A stretch of DNA of 64,000 bases from an uncultured Christensenella sp. (GTDB lineage: Bacteria; Bacillota; Clostridia; Christensenellales; UBA1242): assembly GCA_949296965.1 (NCBI GenBank), contig CASFQL010000010.1, positions 124,001 through 188,000 of the forward strand, read 5' to 3'. Below are positions 27,318 to 35,973 of this stretch, piece by piece. How positions within the stretch are numbered: the stretch's first letter is position 1; every line of letters begins with the position of its first letter. The notes beneath the pieces were generated by a model. The model saw nothing but the letters and a program-made list of their open reading frames with translations, made no database searches and had not been told where the DNA came from. A program made the translations under genes and the position numbers.

Positions 27318-27382
27318 ATTAATAATGTAGTTTTTTAAATTTAAAATAATGCAACATATGATTTTTTACTATAACTAAATTT

Positions 27383-28210
27383 TTAAAAGAGGTCATTAGT
27401 GGCTTCTTTTTTATTTTGTTTACACATAATTGATAAAAAAAACATAATTGAACTCATTATCACATAATAAATGTTATATCTAACTATAAGGGAACATAGA
27501 AAAATTAATAAACCACTTATAAAGTAACTTTTTGATTTTTTTCTATCAAGACTAATTTTTATTAAACTTTTGAATTTAATTTTTTCAATATTTTTAACTT
27601 CAAAAAGTTTTTTAGGAAAAATTTGAGATTTTTCAAAAAAAAGTGAACATATTTGATTTTTTTCAAATACTTTTACTTTTATTTCTTTTATATTTTCAAA
27701 AAATAACTTATCTTTTGAAGAGCAACCACAACATAAAATGGATAATTTTTCAATTTTGTTTTTTATTGCAAAAAGTATTAGTTTTAATGCATTTTCTTGT
27801 TTAAGTAGTTGAGATTCAAAATCAAAACTTATGGCACTTGTTTTATCACTTTCAAACATCATAAAATTAGAAAGTCGAGTTTTAATAGGTTTCTTATCTT
27901 TTAATATTTTTGAAAATAGTTCAAAATTTTCTTTTTTTGAATTAGTTATTAGACTTAACATATATAAATCGTAATTTTTATCTTTACCCACATTTTTTGT
28001 CTTTTTTGTGCCAAAGAAACTTTTGTAGATAATTCTTGCAATATTTATTGCAACTAATAACGAAAGACTGACAATAAGTGCAATTATTCTTTTCTTTAAA
28101 ATGAAATTGCTCCACGCAAATAAAATTAAAAATAAGGCAACATTAAAAAATATAAAATCAAATATTGACGATATCTTTATTTTTTCAAAACGCTGTTGAA
28201 TTTTTATCAT
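27383..28210 (-). CDS. Membrane protein with two terminal transmembrane hairpins, unknown
   Basis: 275 residues. Two membrane helices lie at about 18-62 and two more at about 230-262, flanking a cytoplasmic Lys-rich domain with a CCGCSSKDKLFF segment. The layout, membrane hairpins around a soluble alpha/beta domain, recalls membrane-tethered restriction-like or regulatory proteins, but no catalytic motif is clear. It is convergent with yhbY and divergent from rsfS (100 bases apart). No good ribosome site is seen before the ATG. Confidence 0.6.
   Translation of the reverse strand: MIKIQQRFEKIKISSIFDFIFFNVALFLILFAWSNFILKKRIIALIVSLSLLVAINIARIIYKSFFGTKKTKNVGKDKNYDLYMLSLITNSKKENFELFSKILKDKKPIKTRLSNFMMFESDKTSAISFDFESQLLKQENALKLILFAIKNKIEKLSILCCGCSSKDKLFFENIKEIKVKVFEKNQICSLFFEKSQIFPKKLFEVKNIEKIKFKSLIKISLDRKKSKSYFISGLLIFLCSLIVRYNIYYVIMSSIMFFLSIMCKQNKKEATNDLF
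27385..27417. terminator. Hairpin terminator between convergent genes
   Basis: AAAAGAGG (27385-27392) pairs with CTTCTTTT (27403-27410, one G-T) and is followed by T-rich sequence on the plus strand. It overlaps the stop codon of the minus-strand gene. Confidence 0.55.
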
Positions 28211-28260
28211 AACTTGATTATTTACTTTTATATATTAATTAAACAGATTTTCTCTTTTAC

Positions 28261-28289
28261 TTGTGTTTTTTTACACAATGTTGTATTAT
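28261..28289 (+). promoter_or_regulatory. Probable promoter of the rsfS-tsaE operon
   Basis: TTGTGT (28261-28266) and TATTAT (28284-28289) with exact 17-base spacing; predicted leader about 14 bases. Confidence 0.45.
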
Positions 28290-28309
28290 GATTATGAAGT
28301 TGGTGTGAT

Positions 28310-28819
28310 ATGGTTTATAGTGATAGAGTAGTTAAATTGTGTGCTTTGCTTGATGATAAAAAAGCAAAAGATATTGTTGTAATTTCTAATTTTAAAAAAC
28401 CTAATAGTGTTGTTGATTATTATATTATCGCAACGGGGGATAGTATAACTCATATTAGGGGAATTGCTGATTATATTCTTCAATACTCTTTGCTAAATAA
28501 AAATGAATTTGAAAGAGAAGTAGTCAAAGAAGGTCTTGGATATACCGATTGGATAGTTTTAGATTGTGATGATGTTTTTGTTCATATTTTTACGCAAGAA
28601 GAAAGAGAAAAATATTCGTTACAAAAATTACTCCACGAAAATGGTAATACTGTAACATATAAAAAATTGTTAAGCATAATTAGACAACAACAAGAAAAGC
28701 AACAACAACAAGAAAAGCAAGAGAAAAAACAAGAAAAAAAAGAGTTTAAAAAAATTACAAAATCAAAAAATGTAGAAAAACAAAAAGATAAAGTAGAAAA
28801 AGATAAAAACACTAAATAG
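28310..28819 (+). CDS. rsfS: Ribosomal silencing factor RsfS with Gln/Lys-rich tail
   Basis: RsfS (DUF143) binds L14 and blocks subunit joining under starvation. Residues 1-112 are a full RsfS domain, with EGLGYTDWIVLDCDDVFVHIF near 78-98 and EREKYSLQKLL after it. Residues 120-169 are a disordered KQQQEK/KKEFKK tail not found in typical RsfS (about 110-120 residues). First gene of a run that continues with tsaE, tsaB, rimI, a hydrolase and murF. Confidence 0.93.
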   Translation: MVYSDRVVKLCALLDDKKAKDIVVISNFKKPNSVVDYYIIATGDSITHIRGIADYILQYSLLNKNEFEREVVKEGLGYTDWIVLDCDDVFVHIFTQEEREKYSLQKLLHENGNTVTYKKLLSIIRQQQEKQQQQEKQEKKQEKKEFKKITKSKNVEKQKDKVEKDKNTK

Positions 28820-28830
28820 GGAATTCTATT

Positions 28831-30138
28831 ATGGAGATAGTTAATTTTTTTCAGTCCATATCAACTTTAAAATATCTATCCTATTTTTTTGATTTTATTG
28901 GCTCTGTTCCTTTTTTTTGTATATTTTTAGGTTTTGTCTTTTTATTTATTAATAAAAATCACAGTTTTAAATTGGGATTATTTTTTGGGACTTCATTTAT
29001 TGTTGGAGGGCCTTTTTTAGGTCTTGCAATTAATTCTAAGCAACCTTTTTTGTTAAGTGACAAATTGTTTACTTTTAATCAAACATTATGTTTTGGTTCA
29101 AATCCTAGTGTTGAGATGATGACTTCTTGTGGGTTTTCTTGTTACGGAGTTAATAATACAAAAGGTAAAAAAAAGATTCTAATTATATTCTTATCTATTT
29201 TTTTGCTTGCTATGATAGATATTAGCAAATTATTTTTTGCAAAAAATTTTTTATTAGATTTAGTTTTTGGTTTAATTTTAGGTTTTGCAATATTTTATTT
29301 GATTAACAAATACTTAAAAATCTCTTTTAAGACTTCTCTTTCTTTAATAATTATTCTAGTTTTGCTTACTTTTATTTACTTCAACTATTGGTTTAAAGGG
29401 CAAGAATACAGTTTAATTTTTGCTTTCTGTGGGTTTATGTGCTCTTTAATTTTATTTATGTATTTGGAAGATAAATATATAAAATATAGTATAAAAAACA
29501 ATTTATTTTTTAATTTAGCAAAAATTTGTATATTTATTGTTACTTTATTCTTATTTTTCTTTATAGATAGTTTGCTTTTTTATAGATATGCAATTCTTGC
29601 TTTTGTTAGTTATTTTATTTTAGGTTTTGTCATATTTTTGTTTCTTCCATATGTATTTAAAAAATTAGAAAAACATCTTTATGTTTATTCAAAAAATGTT
29701 GGAGAAGATGTGGTTTTTTCGTCAATTTCTTTAAGCGAACAAAATACTAAAAAGATTGCTAGAAAGATTTTGCATTTCTTAAATGATGGAGATGTTGTCG
29801 TTTTACAGGGAGATTTGGGGGCAGGGAAAAGTGCCATTACTAGGGACATTCTTAATCTACTTAATGTTAATGATAAGATAACTAGTCCTACTTTCACTCT
29901 TGTAAATGAATACAAGTCCACTATGGGACATTTCTATCATTTTGATATGTATAGAATAGAAGATGAAGATGAAGTTAACAACATTGGCTTTGAAGAAATT
30001 TTAGAAGACGATAAAAGTATAAAATTTATAGAATGGGCTGAAAAAGTTCCATCATATTTACCTAAATGCTATAAGAAGATTACAATAGTTAAACTTGGAA
30101 AAAATGTTAGAAATATAATTTTTGAAAATGTAAATTAA
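28831..30138 (+). CDS. tsaE: Fusion of a multi-pass membrane domain (PAP2-like) with TsaE
   Basis: 435 residues. Residues 299-435 are a complete TsaE, the ATPase that with TsaB and TsaD makes t6A37 of tRNA. Walker A is GDLGAGKS (327-334), then SPTFTLVNEY and the FDMYRIED block. Residues 1-285 form about nine membrane segments that resemble a PAP2 phosphatase core. The normal catalytic motifs seem degraded: SKLFFAKNFLLD stands where SRxxxxxHxxxD is expected. TsaE is usually about 150 residues and soluble. The frame is continuous with no internal start that has a ribosome site. It is followed at 10 bases by tsaB. Confidence 0.85.
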   Translation: MEIVNFFQSISTLKYLSYFFDFIGSVPFFCIFLGFVFLFINKNHSFKLGLFFGTSFIVGGPFLGLAINSKQPFLLSDKLFTFNQTLCFGSNPSVEMMTSCGFSCYGVNNTKGKKKILIIFLSIFLLAMIDISKLFFAKNFLLDLVFGLILGFAIFYLINKYLKISFKTSLSLIIILVLLTFIYFNYWFKGQEYSLIFAFCGFMCSLILFMYLEDKYIKYSIKNNLFFNLAKICIFIVTLFLFFFIDSLLFYRYAILAFVSYFILGFVIFLFLPYVFKKLEKHLYVYSKNVGEDVVFSSISLSEQNTKKIARKILHFLNDGDVVVLQGDLGAGKSAITRDILNLLNVNDKITSPTFTLVNEYKSTMGHFYHFDMYRIEDEDEVNNIGFEEILEDDKSIKFIEWAEKVPSYLPKCYKKITIVKLGKNVRNIIFENVN

Positions 30139-30147
30139 GGAGAATAT

Positions 30148-30792
30148 ATGGAGTTAATTATAGACACTAGTTCGCAAGAGTTAAGGGTAATATTAAATCA
30201 TAAAAACAATGTTTATGTTGGAAATAATTTGGTAAATAAGCACCAAGAAAATCTTTTGCCTGAAATTGATAAGTTATTAAGGGAAGCAAAAAAAGAAATT
30301 GAAGATATTGATGTTTTTGGAATAGTTGTTGGTCCGGGTTCTTTTACGGGTATAAGACTTGCGGTAAGCACAGTAAAGGCTTTTTGTTATGTTTATAGAA
30401 AGAAAAAAATTGTTAGCATAAATATGTTAGATTTGTTAAATTACAAACTTTTAAAACAAAATCAAAATAATTTTAGCACAATAATAAAATGCACTTCTTC
30501 AAAATATTATTATTCACATTTTGAAAATAATAAGAGTTCTCATAGTGTAATTTCTGAGGAAGAATTATTAAAAAAAATAGATAGTAATGAAAATATTTTT
30601 GCTTACAACTTAAATCAAGTAAAAGATAAAGTTTTACAACATATTAATCTTAGCGCAAAAGATTACATCGACTATCTAATGTTTAGAATAAAAAATAAAG
30701 ATTTTACAGATTATAATACACTAGAACCTATTTATATGGCTCTTAGTCAAGCAGAAGAAGAACTTCTTAAAAAGGAAAACAATAATGCTTGA
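30148..30792 (+). CDS. tsaB: TsaB, t6A tRNA modification scaffold
   Basis: A 214-residue ASKHA-fold protein that pairs with TsaD in threonylcarbamoyl-adenosine synthesis. It starts LIIDTSSQELRV, contains VVGPGSFTGIRLAVSTVKAF near residue 60-80, the family's defining block, and has a normal length. AAGGAG site before the ATG; 8-base overlap with rimI. tsaD is not in this window. Confidence 0.93.
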   Translation: MELIIDTSSQELRVILNHKNNVYVGNNLVNKHQENLLPEIDKLLREAKKEIEDIDVFGIVVGPGSFTGIRLAVSTVKAFCYVYRKKKIVSINMLDLLNYKLLKQNQNNFSTIIKCTSSKYYYSHFENNKSSHSVISEEELLKKIDSNENIFAYNLNQVKDKVLQHINLSAKDYIDYLMFRIKNKDFTDYNTLEPIYMALSQAEEELLKKENNNA

Positions 30793-31222
30793 AATAGTTA
30801 GAAATGAAGAAAAATACTATTCTAAACTCTATGAAATTCATAGATCAGAGTTGTTAGAGCAAGACCAAATGACAAAAGAAAATTTTTTTGATGAATTTAA
30901 TCAAAATACAAGGGTTTATTTTGTTGCAAAAGAAGATGGAAAAGTTGTTGGTTATATAGGACTATTTAACTGTGATACTGACCTAAATATTATTGGAATT
31001 GCAGTAAAAAAAGAAAAGCAAAATAGGGGAATTGGGAAAAAACTATTAAATTTTTGTAAAGGTTATGCTTTAAATAGCGGGAAAAAAAGTTTATCACTTG
31101 AAGTTAACGAGCATAATCTTAATGCAATTAATTTTTATAAAAAAAATGGTTTTATTGTAACAAATATAAGAAAAAAATACTATAAAGATAGTGACGCATT
31201 TGTTATGTTTTGTTATCTATGA
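30785..31222 (+). CDS. rimI: GNAT acetyltransferase, RimI-like
   Basis: A 145-residue GNAT fold protein with the acetyl-CoA loop EKQNRGIGKKLL near residue 77-88 and a C-terminal EVNEHNLNAINFYKKNGF block that is diagnostic of RimI-type N-acetyltransferases. RimI acetylates the N-terminus of ribosomal protein S18 in other bacteria. The tsaE-tsaB-rimI order is common. Its stop codon overlaps the start of the next gene in an ATGA. Confidence 0.9.
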   Translation: MLEIVRNEEKYYSKLYEIHRSELLEQDQMTKENFFDEFNQNTRVYFVAKEDGKVVGYIGLFNCDTDLNIIGIAVKKEKQNRGIGKKLLNFCKGYALNSGKKSLSLEVNEHNLNAINFYKKNGFIVTNIRKKYYKDSDAFVMFCYL

Positions 31223-31968
31223 AATTTGTTTATAAAGATGTAGAAATTAATTATATTTATTTAAAGTCAAAGAAAAAAACAAAGGGCACTAAAACAATTT
31301 TGTTCTTGCACGGGTGGGGTGGTAGTGTTGATAGTTTTAAATTTTTTGCTGAGTGTGAGCAAGATAGAACAAATTGTATTCTTTTAGATTTTCCGCCATT
31401 TGGTGGTTCTAGTGATTTAGTAAACCCTTGGACTGTAAAAGACTACGCTTGTATGGTTGAAAGTTTAATGGACTTTTTAGGTATAAAATCTTTAAATATT
31501 GTGGCACATTCATTTGGTGGTAGAATTGCAATAGAACTTAGCGCTTCTGGGCACTTAAACATCGAAAAATTATTATTAACGGGTTGTGCTGGAATTAAAA
31601 AAAAGAGTTTTACTAAGACTATTAAAATTTTAAATTATAAATTCCTAAAATTTCTATCAAAAATTAAACTTTATAAAAAAGAAAAACTAACTAGTAAAGG
31701 AAGTCGTGATTTTGTTTTACTAAGTCCTTGTATGAGAAAAACTTTTATTAATATTGTAAATTACGACCAAACAAGTAAACTTAAAAATATTAACTCTCAG
31801 GTTTTACTTGTTTGGGGAAGATTTGATAAAGACACTCCTTTTTGCTTTACAAAAATCTTTAAAAAGAATATAAAAGATTGTGAAGTCGTTTCGCTGAATG
31901 GTGGGCATTTTGCTTATTTAGAGTTTCCTAGTTTGTTTTTAAAAATAATGAAAGAGTTTTTTAGTTAA
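31219..31968 (+). CDS. Alpha/beta hydrolase
   Basis: A 249-residue alpha/beta-hydrolase. The oxyanion region is FLHGWGGSVDSF near residue 31, the nucleophile elbow AHSFGGR near 98, an acid in WGRFDKDTPF near 200 and the catalytic His in NGGHFAYLE near 230, so the Ser-Asp-His triad is complete. The substrate is unknown. The start ATG at 31219 overlaps the rimI stop (ATGA), indicating translational coupling; an in-frame TTG at 31210 is less likely. It sits between rimI and a murF gene. Confidence 0.85.
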   Translation: MKFVYKDVEINYIYLKSKKKTKGTKTILFLHGWGGSVDSFKFFAECEQDRTNCILLDFPPFGGSSDLVNPWTVKDYACMVESLMDFLGIKSLNIVAHSFGGRIAIELSASGHLNIEKLLLTGCAGIKKKSFTKTIKILNYKFLKFLSKIKLYKKEKLTSKGSRDFVLLSPCMRKTFINIVNYDQTSKLKNINSQVLLVWGRFDKDTPFCFTKIFKKNIKDCEVVSLNGGHFAYLEFPSLFLKIMKEFFS

Positions 31969-31978
31969 AGGAGTTTTA

Positions 31979-33607
31979 ATGAATTTCTTATCCCTTGAAA
32001 ATATAAATTTCTATTTAGCAATGATTTTGTCAATAATTAATGGAGTTTTGATGTGTTTTGCTTCATACAAATTTTTTCAAATAATTCAACTTTCTGGCTA
32101 TAAATTAAAAGGCTATTTTGCTTGGTTAAAAGATACAAAAGCAAATTATGTTTCAAGGATTTTTTTGCTCAGTGTTTTGAGTATCTTTTGTATTTTAGTT
32201 ACAAATGCTCTCTTTGATGTTTATCACGCAGAAGGATTGTATTCATATATTGGACTTGTTTTTTATTTTTATTTTACCATTGTTTTTATAGTCAATCTAT
32301 ATTCCGCACCACAAAAAGTTCCACTAAAAAACACCACAAGAATGACAAGATTAAATATCGCTATGTTTTTTGCAGTTACTATTTTGTCTTTCTTTATGAT
32401 TACGGTTTGTAGCGAATATCTTCCGTTTGTTAAATTTGGGGCATTGTGCCTTGTTCCTATTGCAACGCCAATTCTTGTTCCTTTTGTTCACATTATATTA
32501 ATTCCGCTTGAAAAGATGATAATTAATGGTCATGTTTTAAGAGCAAAATCAAAACTTAAAAAATGCCAAAACCTTATTAAGATTGGTATAACAGGCAGTT
32601 ATGGAAAAACTAGCACAAAGTATATTTTAAACACCATTTTGTCGCAAAAATATAAGGTTTGTATGAGCCCACATAGTTTTAATACTTTGACGGGACTATC
32701 AAAGGTTATAAATAATTACTTAAACCTTGATGACGAAATTTTGCTGGCTGAAATGGGTGCTAGGCAAGTTGGAGATATTAAAGAATTATGTGATTTAATT
32801 CAACCTAAATATGGTATTATAACATCAGTTGGAGAACAACATTTATTAACTTTTAAAAATTTTGAAAATGTTTTAAAAACTAAATTTGAACTAATTGAAG
32901 CATTGCCAAAAAATGAAGGTGTTGCAGTTTTTAATGGTTTTGATAAAGGGGCTAAAATACTTTATAATAGGTGTCAACTTGACAAAAAGAAAATAACGGG
33001 AAATAAAGGCTTGGTTAATGCTAAAAATATTACTTTCGACCAAATGGGGACGAGTTTTGACCTTTTAATTAATAATAAGACTTATAGTGCAAAAACTGTT
33101 CTTTTAGGTAAACATAATGTCGAAAATATTGTCTTATGTGTTCAAATGGCAAAAATTTTAGGACTTAGTGATAAAGAAATTTTAAATGGTATCAGTGCGT
33201 TAAAGCCTATTCCACATAGATTGGAACTTATAAAGACCGAAACAAACATAATCTTAGATGATTCATATAATGCTAGTGTTGAAGGTAGTAAAGTTGCATT
33301 AAATGCCTTATCAAAAATGCCTGGAAGAAAGATAGTTATTACCCCGGGACTTGTTGAAATGGGTGAGAAAGAAAAACAGGCAAATATTGATTTAGGTAAA
33401 AGAATTGCAAAAGTTGCCGATTTTGTAATTATTGTTAATAAAGTTAATTTTGAAGCAATTAAACAGGGACTAGATGAAAAGAAATTTAAAGATGAGAATA
33501 TTTACCAAGCAGAAACACTTGATAAGGCAAAAATTTTAATGAGAGATTTTTTAAGCACAGGCGATAGTATATTATTTGAAAATGATTTACCAGACAATTA
33601 TATTTAA
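31979..33607 (+). CDS. murF: MurF-like UDP-MurNAc-tripeptide D-Ala-D-Ala ligase with N-terminal membrane domain
   Basis: 542 residues. Residues 1-180 carry about five membrane segments, and residues 205-542 are a Mur ligase: ATP loop ITGSYGKTSTKYIL near 208, AEMGARQVGDI near 260, KTKFELIEALP, and a C-terminal domain with LDDSYNASVEGSKVAL near 425. Mur ligases of this arrangement add the D-Ala-D-Ala dipeptide. The anchor is a known variant in Clostridia (usually two to five segments) and may place the enzyme at the membrane. An AAAGGAG site precedes the ATG. ddl follows 180 bases downstream, supplying D-Ala-D-Ala. Confidence 0.9.
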   Translation: MNFLSLENINFYLAMILSIINGVLMCFASYKFFQIIQLSGYKLKGYFAWLKDTKANYVSRIFLLSVLSIFCILVTNALFDVYHAEGLYSYIGLVFYFYFTIVFIVNLYSAPQKVPLKNTTRMTRLNIAMFFAVTILSFFMITVCSEYLPFVKFGALCLVPIATPILVPFVHIILIPLEKMIINGHVLRAKSKLKKCQNLIKIGITGSYGKTSTKYILNTILSQKYKVCMSPHSFNTLTGLSKVINNYLNLDDEILLAEMGARQVGDIKELCDLIQPKYGIITSVGEQHLLTFKNFENVLKTKFELIEALPKNEGVAVFNGFDKGAKILYNRCQLDKKKITGNKGLVNAKNITFDQMGTSFDLLINNKTYSAKTVLLGKHNVENIVLCVQMAKILGLSDKEILNGISALKPIPHRLELIKTETNIILDDSYNASVEGSKVALNALSKMPGRKIVITPGLVEMGEKEKQANIDLGKRIAKVADFVIIVNKVNFEAIKQGLDEKKFKDENIYQAETLDKAKILMRDFLSTGDSILFENDLPDNYI

Positions 33608-33609
33608 AC

Positions 33610-33710
33610 AACTTTAATAATTATACTTAATTAACTTTAATGATTATACTTAATTAACTTTAATGATTATACTTAATTAACTTTAATAATTATATTTAAT
33701 TAACTTTAAT
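33610..33710. repeat. Four tandem copies of a 23-base unit
   Basis: Units start with AACTTTAAT and contain ATTATACTTAATT; copies at 33610-33632, 33633-33655, 33656-33678 and 33679-33701, then a 9-base partial. Differences are single A/G and C/T changes. It lies between murF and ddl. Confidence 0.95.
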
Positions 33711-33789
33711 CACTTATTTAGTTAAAAAACTTTTTATAAAACATTTTAATAAACTTATTCATATATATTGTGTGAAAAGGAAGATATAT

Positions 33790-34968
33790 ATGAGTAATTT
33801 TAAAAAAATAACAAAAAAAAATGTTGCAGTAGTTTTTGGTGGGAAAAGTGTTGAACACGACATCTCAATTATTACGGGCTTGCAAATTTTACATAATTTA
33901 GATATAAGAAAATATAGAATTGTGCCAATTTACATTTCAAAAGAAAATATTTTTTATACAGGTAATGAACTTTTTATAGTTGACACATATAATAAGGTCG
34001 ATTTTGAAAAAAAATTAAAAGAAGTCTCTTTTTGCTACAAGAATAGTGGCCTTTATGAGATAAAAGGCAAAAAACAAAAATTTTTGTTTAAAGTTGACTT
34101 TGCATTTTTAGCCCTTCATGGTGGAATTGGTGAAAGGGGAAGTATTCAAGGGTTGTTTGATGTTTGTAATATTCCTTATTCATCTTGCGGGGTTCTTGGC
34201 TCGTCTATTTGTATGGATAAATATATTACAAAACTCATTTGTTCTTCACTAAATATTAATGTTGTTAAATATGTTCTATTAAATGAGTCGCAAATAAAAA
34301 ATTCAAAAGATATTCAAAATAAAATAAAAGATTTAAAATATCCTTTGATTGTAAAACCTAATTCGCTAGGAAGTAGTATTGGAGTTAATTTTTGCAAAGA
34401 TGAAAAGGAACTTAAAAATGCTGTTTCATTTGCTTTTATGTTTGATAGTAAAGTTCTAATAGAAGAAGTAGTTAGTAATTTAAGGGAACTTAATATGGCT
34501 GTTGTTGGTAACAAATCTATTTGTTGTGATGTTTCTCTACTTGAAGAGGTTACCCCAAAAAAAGAGTTTTTGACTTTTGAAAGCAAATATTTAAATCAAA
34601 ATGCTAAAAAGGGAATGGAGAGCCTTAGTAGAATTGTTCCAGCAAATGTAAGTAAAGAAATTTATGAAACGATAAAAGATTATTCCATTAAAATTTATAA
34701 TACCCTCGACCTTTCTGGGTGTGTTAGAATTGATTATTTACTTGACAACTCAACAGGGCAAGTTTATTTAAATGAAGTTAACACAATCCCTGGTTCACTA
34801 GCAAATTATTTATTTAAAAATAAAAATTTTTCTTTCTTAAATCTTTTAGAAAAAATTATGGATGACATTACAAGAAGTAAAGATGATGAAGATAAAAAAA
34901 TTACTCGCTTTACTTCAAGTGTTTTAAGTAATTATAAAAATTCATCTAATTTTACAATTAACAAATAA
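33790..34968 (+). CDS. ddl: D-alanine--D-alanine ligase
   Basis: A 392-residue ATP-grasp enzyme joining two D-Ala for peptidoglycan. It starts NVAVVFGGKSVEHDISIITG, has the central LALHGGIGERGSIQGL motif near 100, PNSLGSSIGV near 185, and the C-terminal metal and substrate loop LNEVNTIPGSLA near 340. I use ATG 33790 because AAAGGAAG lies at the right distance; the in-frame GTG at 33772 has no site. Longer than the average Ddl (about 350), with a charged C-terminal tail. Confidence 0.93.
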   Translation: MSNFKKITKKNVAVVFGGKSVEHDISIITGLQILHNLDIRKYRIVPIYISKENIFYTGNELFIVDTYNKVDFEKKLKEVSFCYKNSGLYEIKGKKQKFLFKVDFAFLALHGGIGERGSIQGLFDVCNIPYSSCGVLGSSICMDKYITKLICSSLNINVVKYVLLNESQIKNSKDIQNKIKDLKYPLIVKPNSLGSSIGVNFCKDEKELKNAVSFAFMFDSKVLIEEVVSNLRELNMAVVGNKSICCDVSLLEEVTPKKEFLTFESKYLNQNAKKGMESLSRIVPANVSKEIYETIKDYSIKIYNTLDLSGCVRIDYLLDNSTGQVYLNEVNTIPGSLANYLFKNKNFSFLNLLEKIMDDITRSKDDEDKKITRFTSSVLSNYKNSSNFTINK

Positions 34969-34994
34969 TGACATCACTAACCTTAATTTAGTAA

Positions 34995-35023
34995 TTGTAT
35001 TTGTTTTTAAATTGTGTTAATAT
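34995..35023 (+). promoter_or_regulatory. Promoter placed for a leaderless ogg transcript
   Basis: TTGTAT (34995-35000), 17 bases, TAATAT (35018-35023). The ATG of the glycosylase is 6 bases after the -10 box, so transcription would start at or next to the start codon, and no ribosome site is present. Confidence 0.55.
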
Positions 35024-35029
35024 CAAATT

Positions 35030-35881
35030 ATGAAAGTTTTTAAAACAGATGATAAAATCATTATTCATAATGAAAATGAGTTTAATATTTCGCAAATTTT
35101 AGATTGCGGGCAAGTTTTTAGTTATTATAAAAAAAGCCAAGATTGTTATATCGTGGTTAGTATGGATAAATCTGCTAAAATTATTTTTGATGATGAAAAA
35201 ACTATAATTGAAACAAAGTATGTCGACTATTTTTATAACTATTTTGATTTGGATACCGATTATAATAAGATAAGAGAAGATTTAGTAAAAACTTATGTTG
35301 GGTTTGAAAAATTTTTTCTAAATGGTCATAGCATAAGAATTTTAAAACAAGACAAATTCCAAACTATAATTAGTTTTATAATATCAGCAAACAACAATAT
35401 TAAAAGAATTAAAAAAATTTTAAATACCATTTGTCAAAATTATGGAGAAATTTTATTCGACGATGTTTATTCATTCCCAGATATTGCTAGACTAAGTAAG
35501 GTAACTTCATTAGATTATAAAAAAATGGGTGCAGGTTATAGAAGTGAATATTTAGTTAATACAATCAAAAAATTACAAACAAAAGATTTTGATTTAGATT
35601 ATTTGTCATCGCTACAAACACCGCTATTAAGGAAAAAATTGTTAGAACTTGACGGAGTTGGTCCAAAGGTCGCCGACTGTATTTTATTTTTTGGGTTTTC
35701 AAGAAGCGATGTTTTTCCTGTTGATACTTGGATTAGAAAAGGTTACAAACTTTTTTGCTTGAAAAATAGAAGTGATAAAGAGATTTCAAAATATTTTATC
35801 TCTATTTTTTCTAATCTTTCTGGCTTTGCCCAGCAGTATCTTTTTAATTATATGATTACTAATAAGAATTTACAAAAATAA
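35030..35881 (+). CDS. 8-oxoguanine DNA glycosylase (OGG1-type)
   Basis: A 283-residue glycosylase/AP lyase of the HhH-GPD superfamily. The N-terminal beta domain contains ILDCGQVFSY, matching the OGG1 type; ISFIISANNNIKRIKK near 110 is the conserved N-binding segment. The helix-hairpin-helix LDGVGPKVADCILFF carries the catalytic Lys, and PVDTWIRKGYKLF the Asp. Expected to remove 8-oxoguanine from DNA and cut the strand. No ribosome binding site precedes the ATG. A second repair glycosylase, nth, is 10 kb upstream. Confidence 0.9.
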   Translation: MKVFKTDDKIIIHNENEFNISQILDCGQVFSYYKKSQDCYIVVSMDKSAKIIFDDEKTIIETKYVDYFYNYFDLDTDYNKIREDLVKTYVGFEKFFLNGHSIRILKQDKFQTIISFIISANNNIKRIKKILNTICQNYGEILFDDVYSFPDIARLSKVTSLDYKKMGAGYRSEYLVNTIKKLQTKDFDLDYLSSLQTPLLRKKLLELDGVGPKVADCILFFGFSRSDVFPVDTWIRKGYKLFCLKNRSDKEISKYFISIFSNLSGFAQQYLFNYMITNKNLQK

Positions 35882-35973
35882 ATTTTACATAAAATGACAT
35901 ATTAGAAAATTTACAAAAACTACTTTATATGATAAAATCAATCTATAAATGTTTTAATAAGGAGTTTTCTAGC

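Noticed and set aside
33610..33710. Short CRISPR array
   Set aside because: Units are directly adjacent with no spacers and no cas genes are present.
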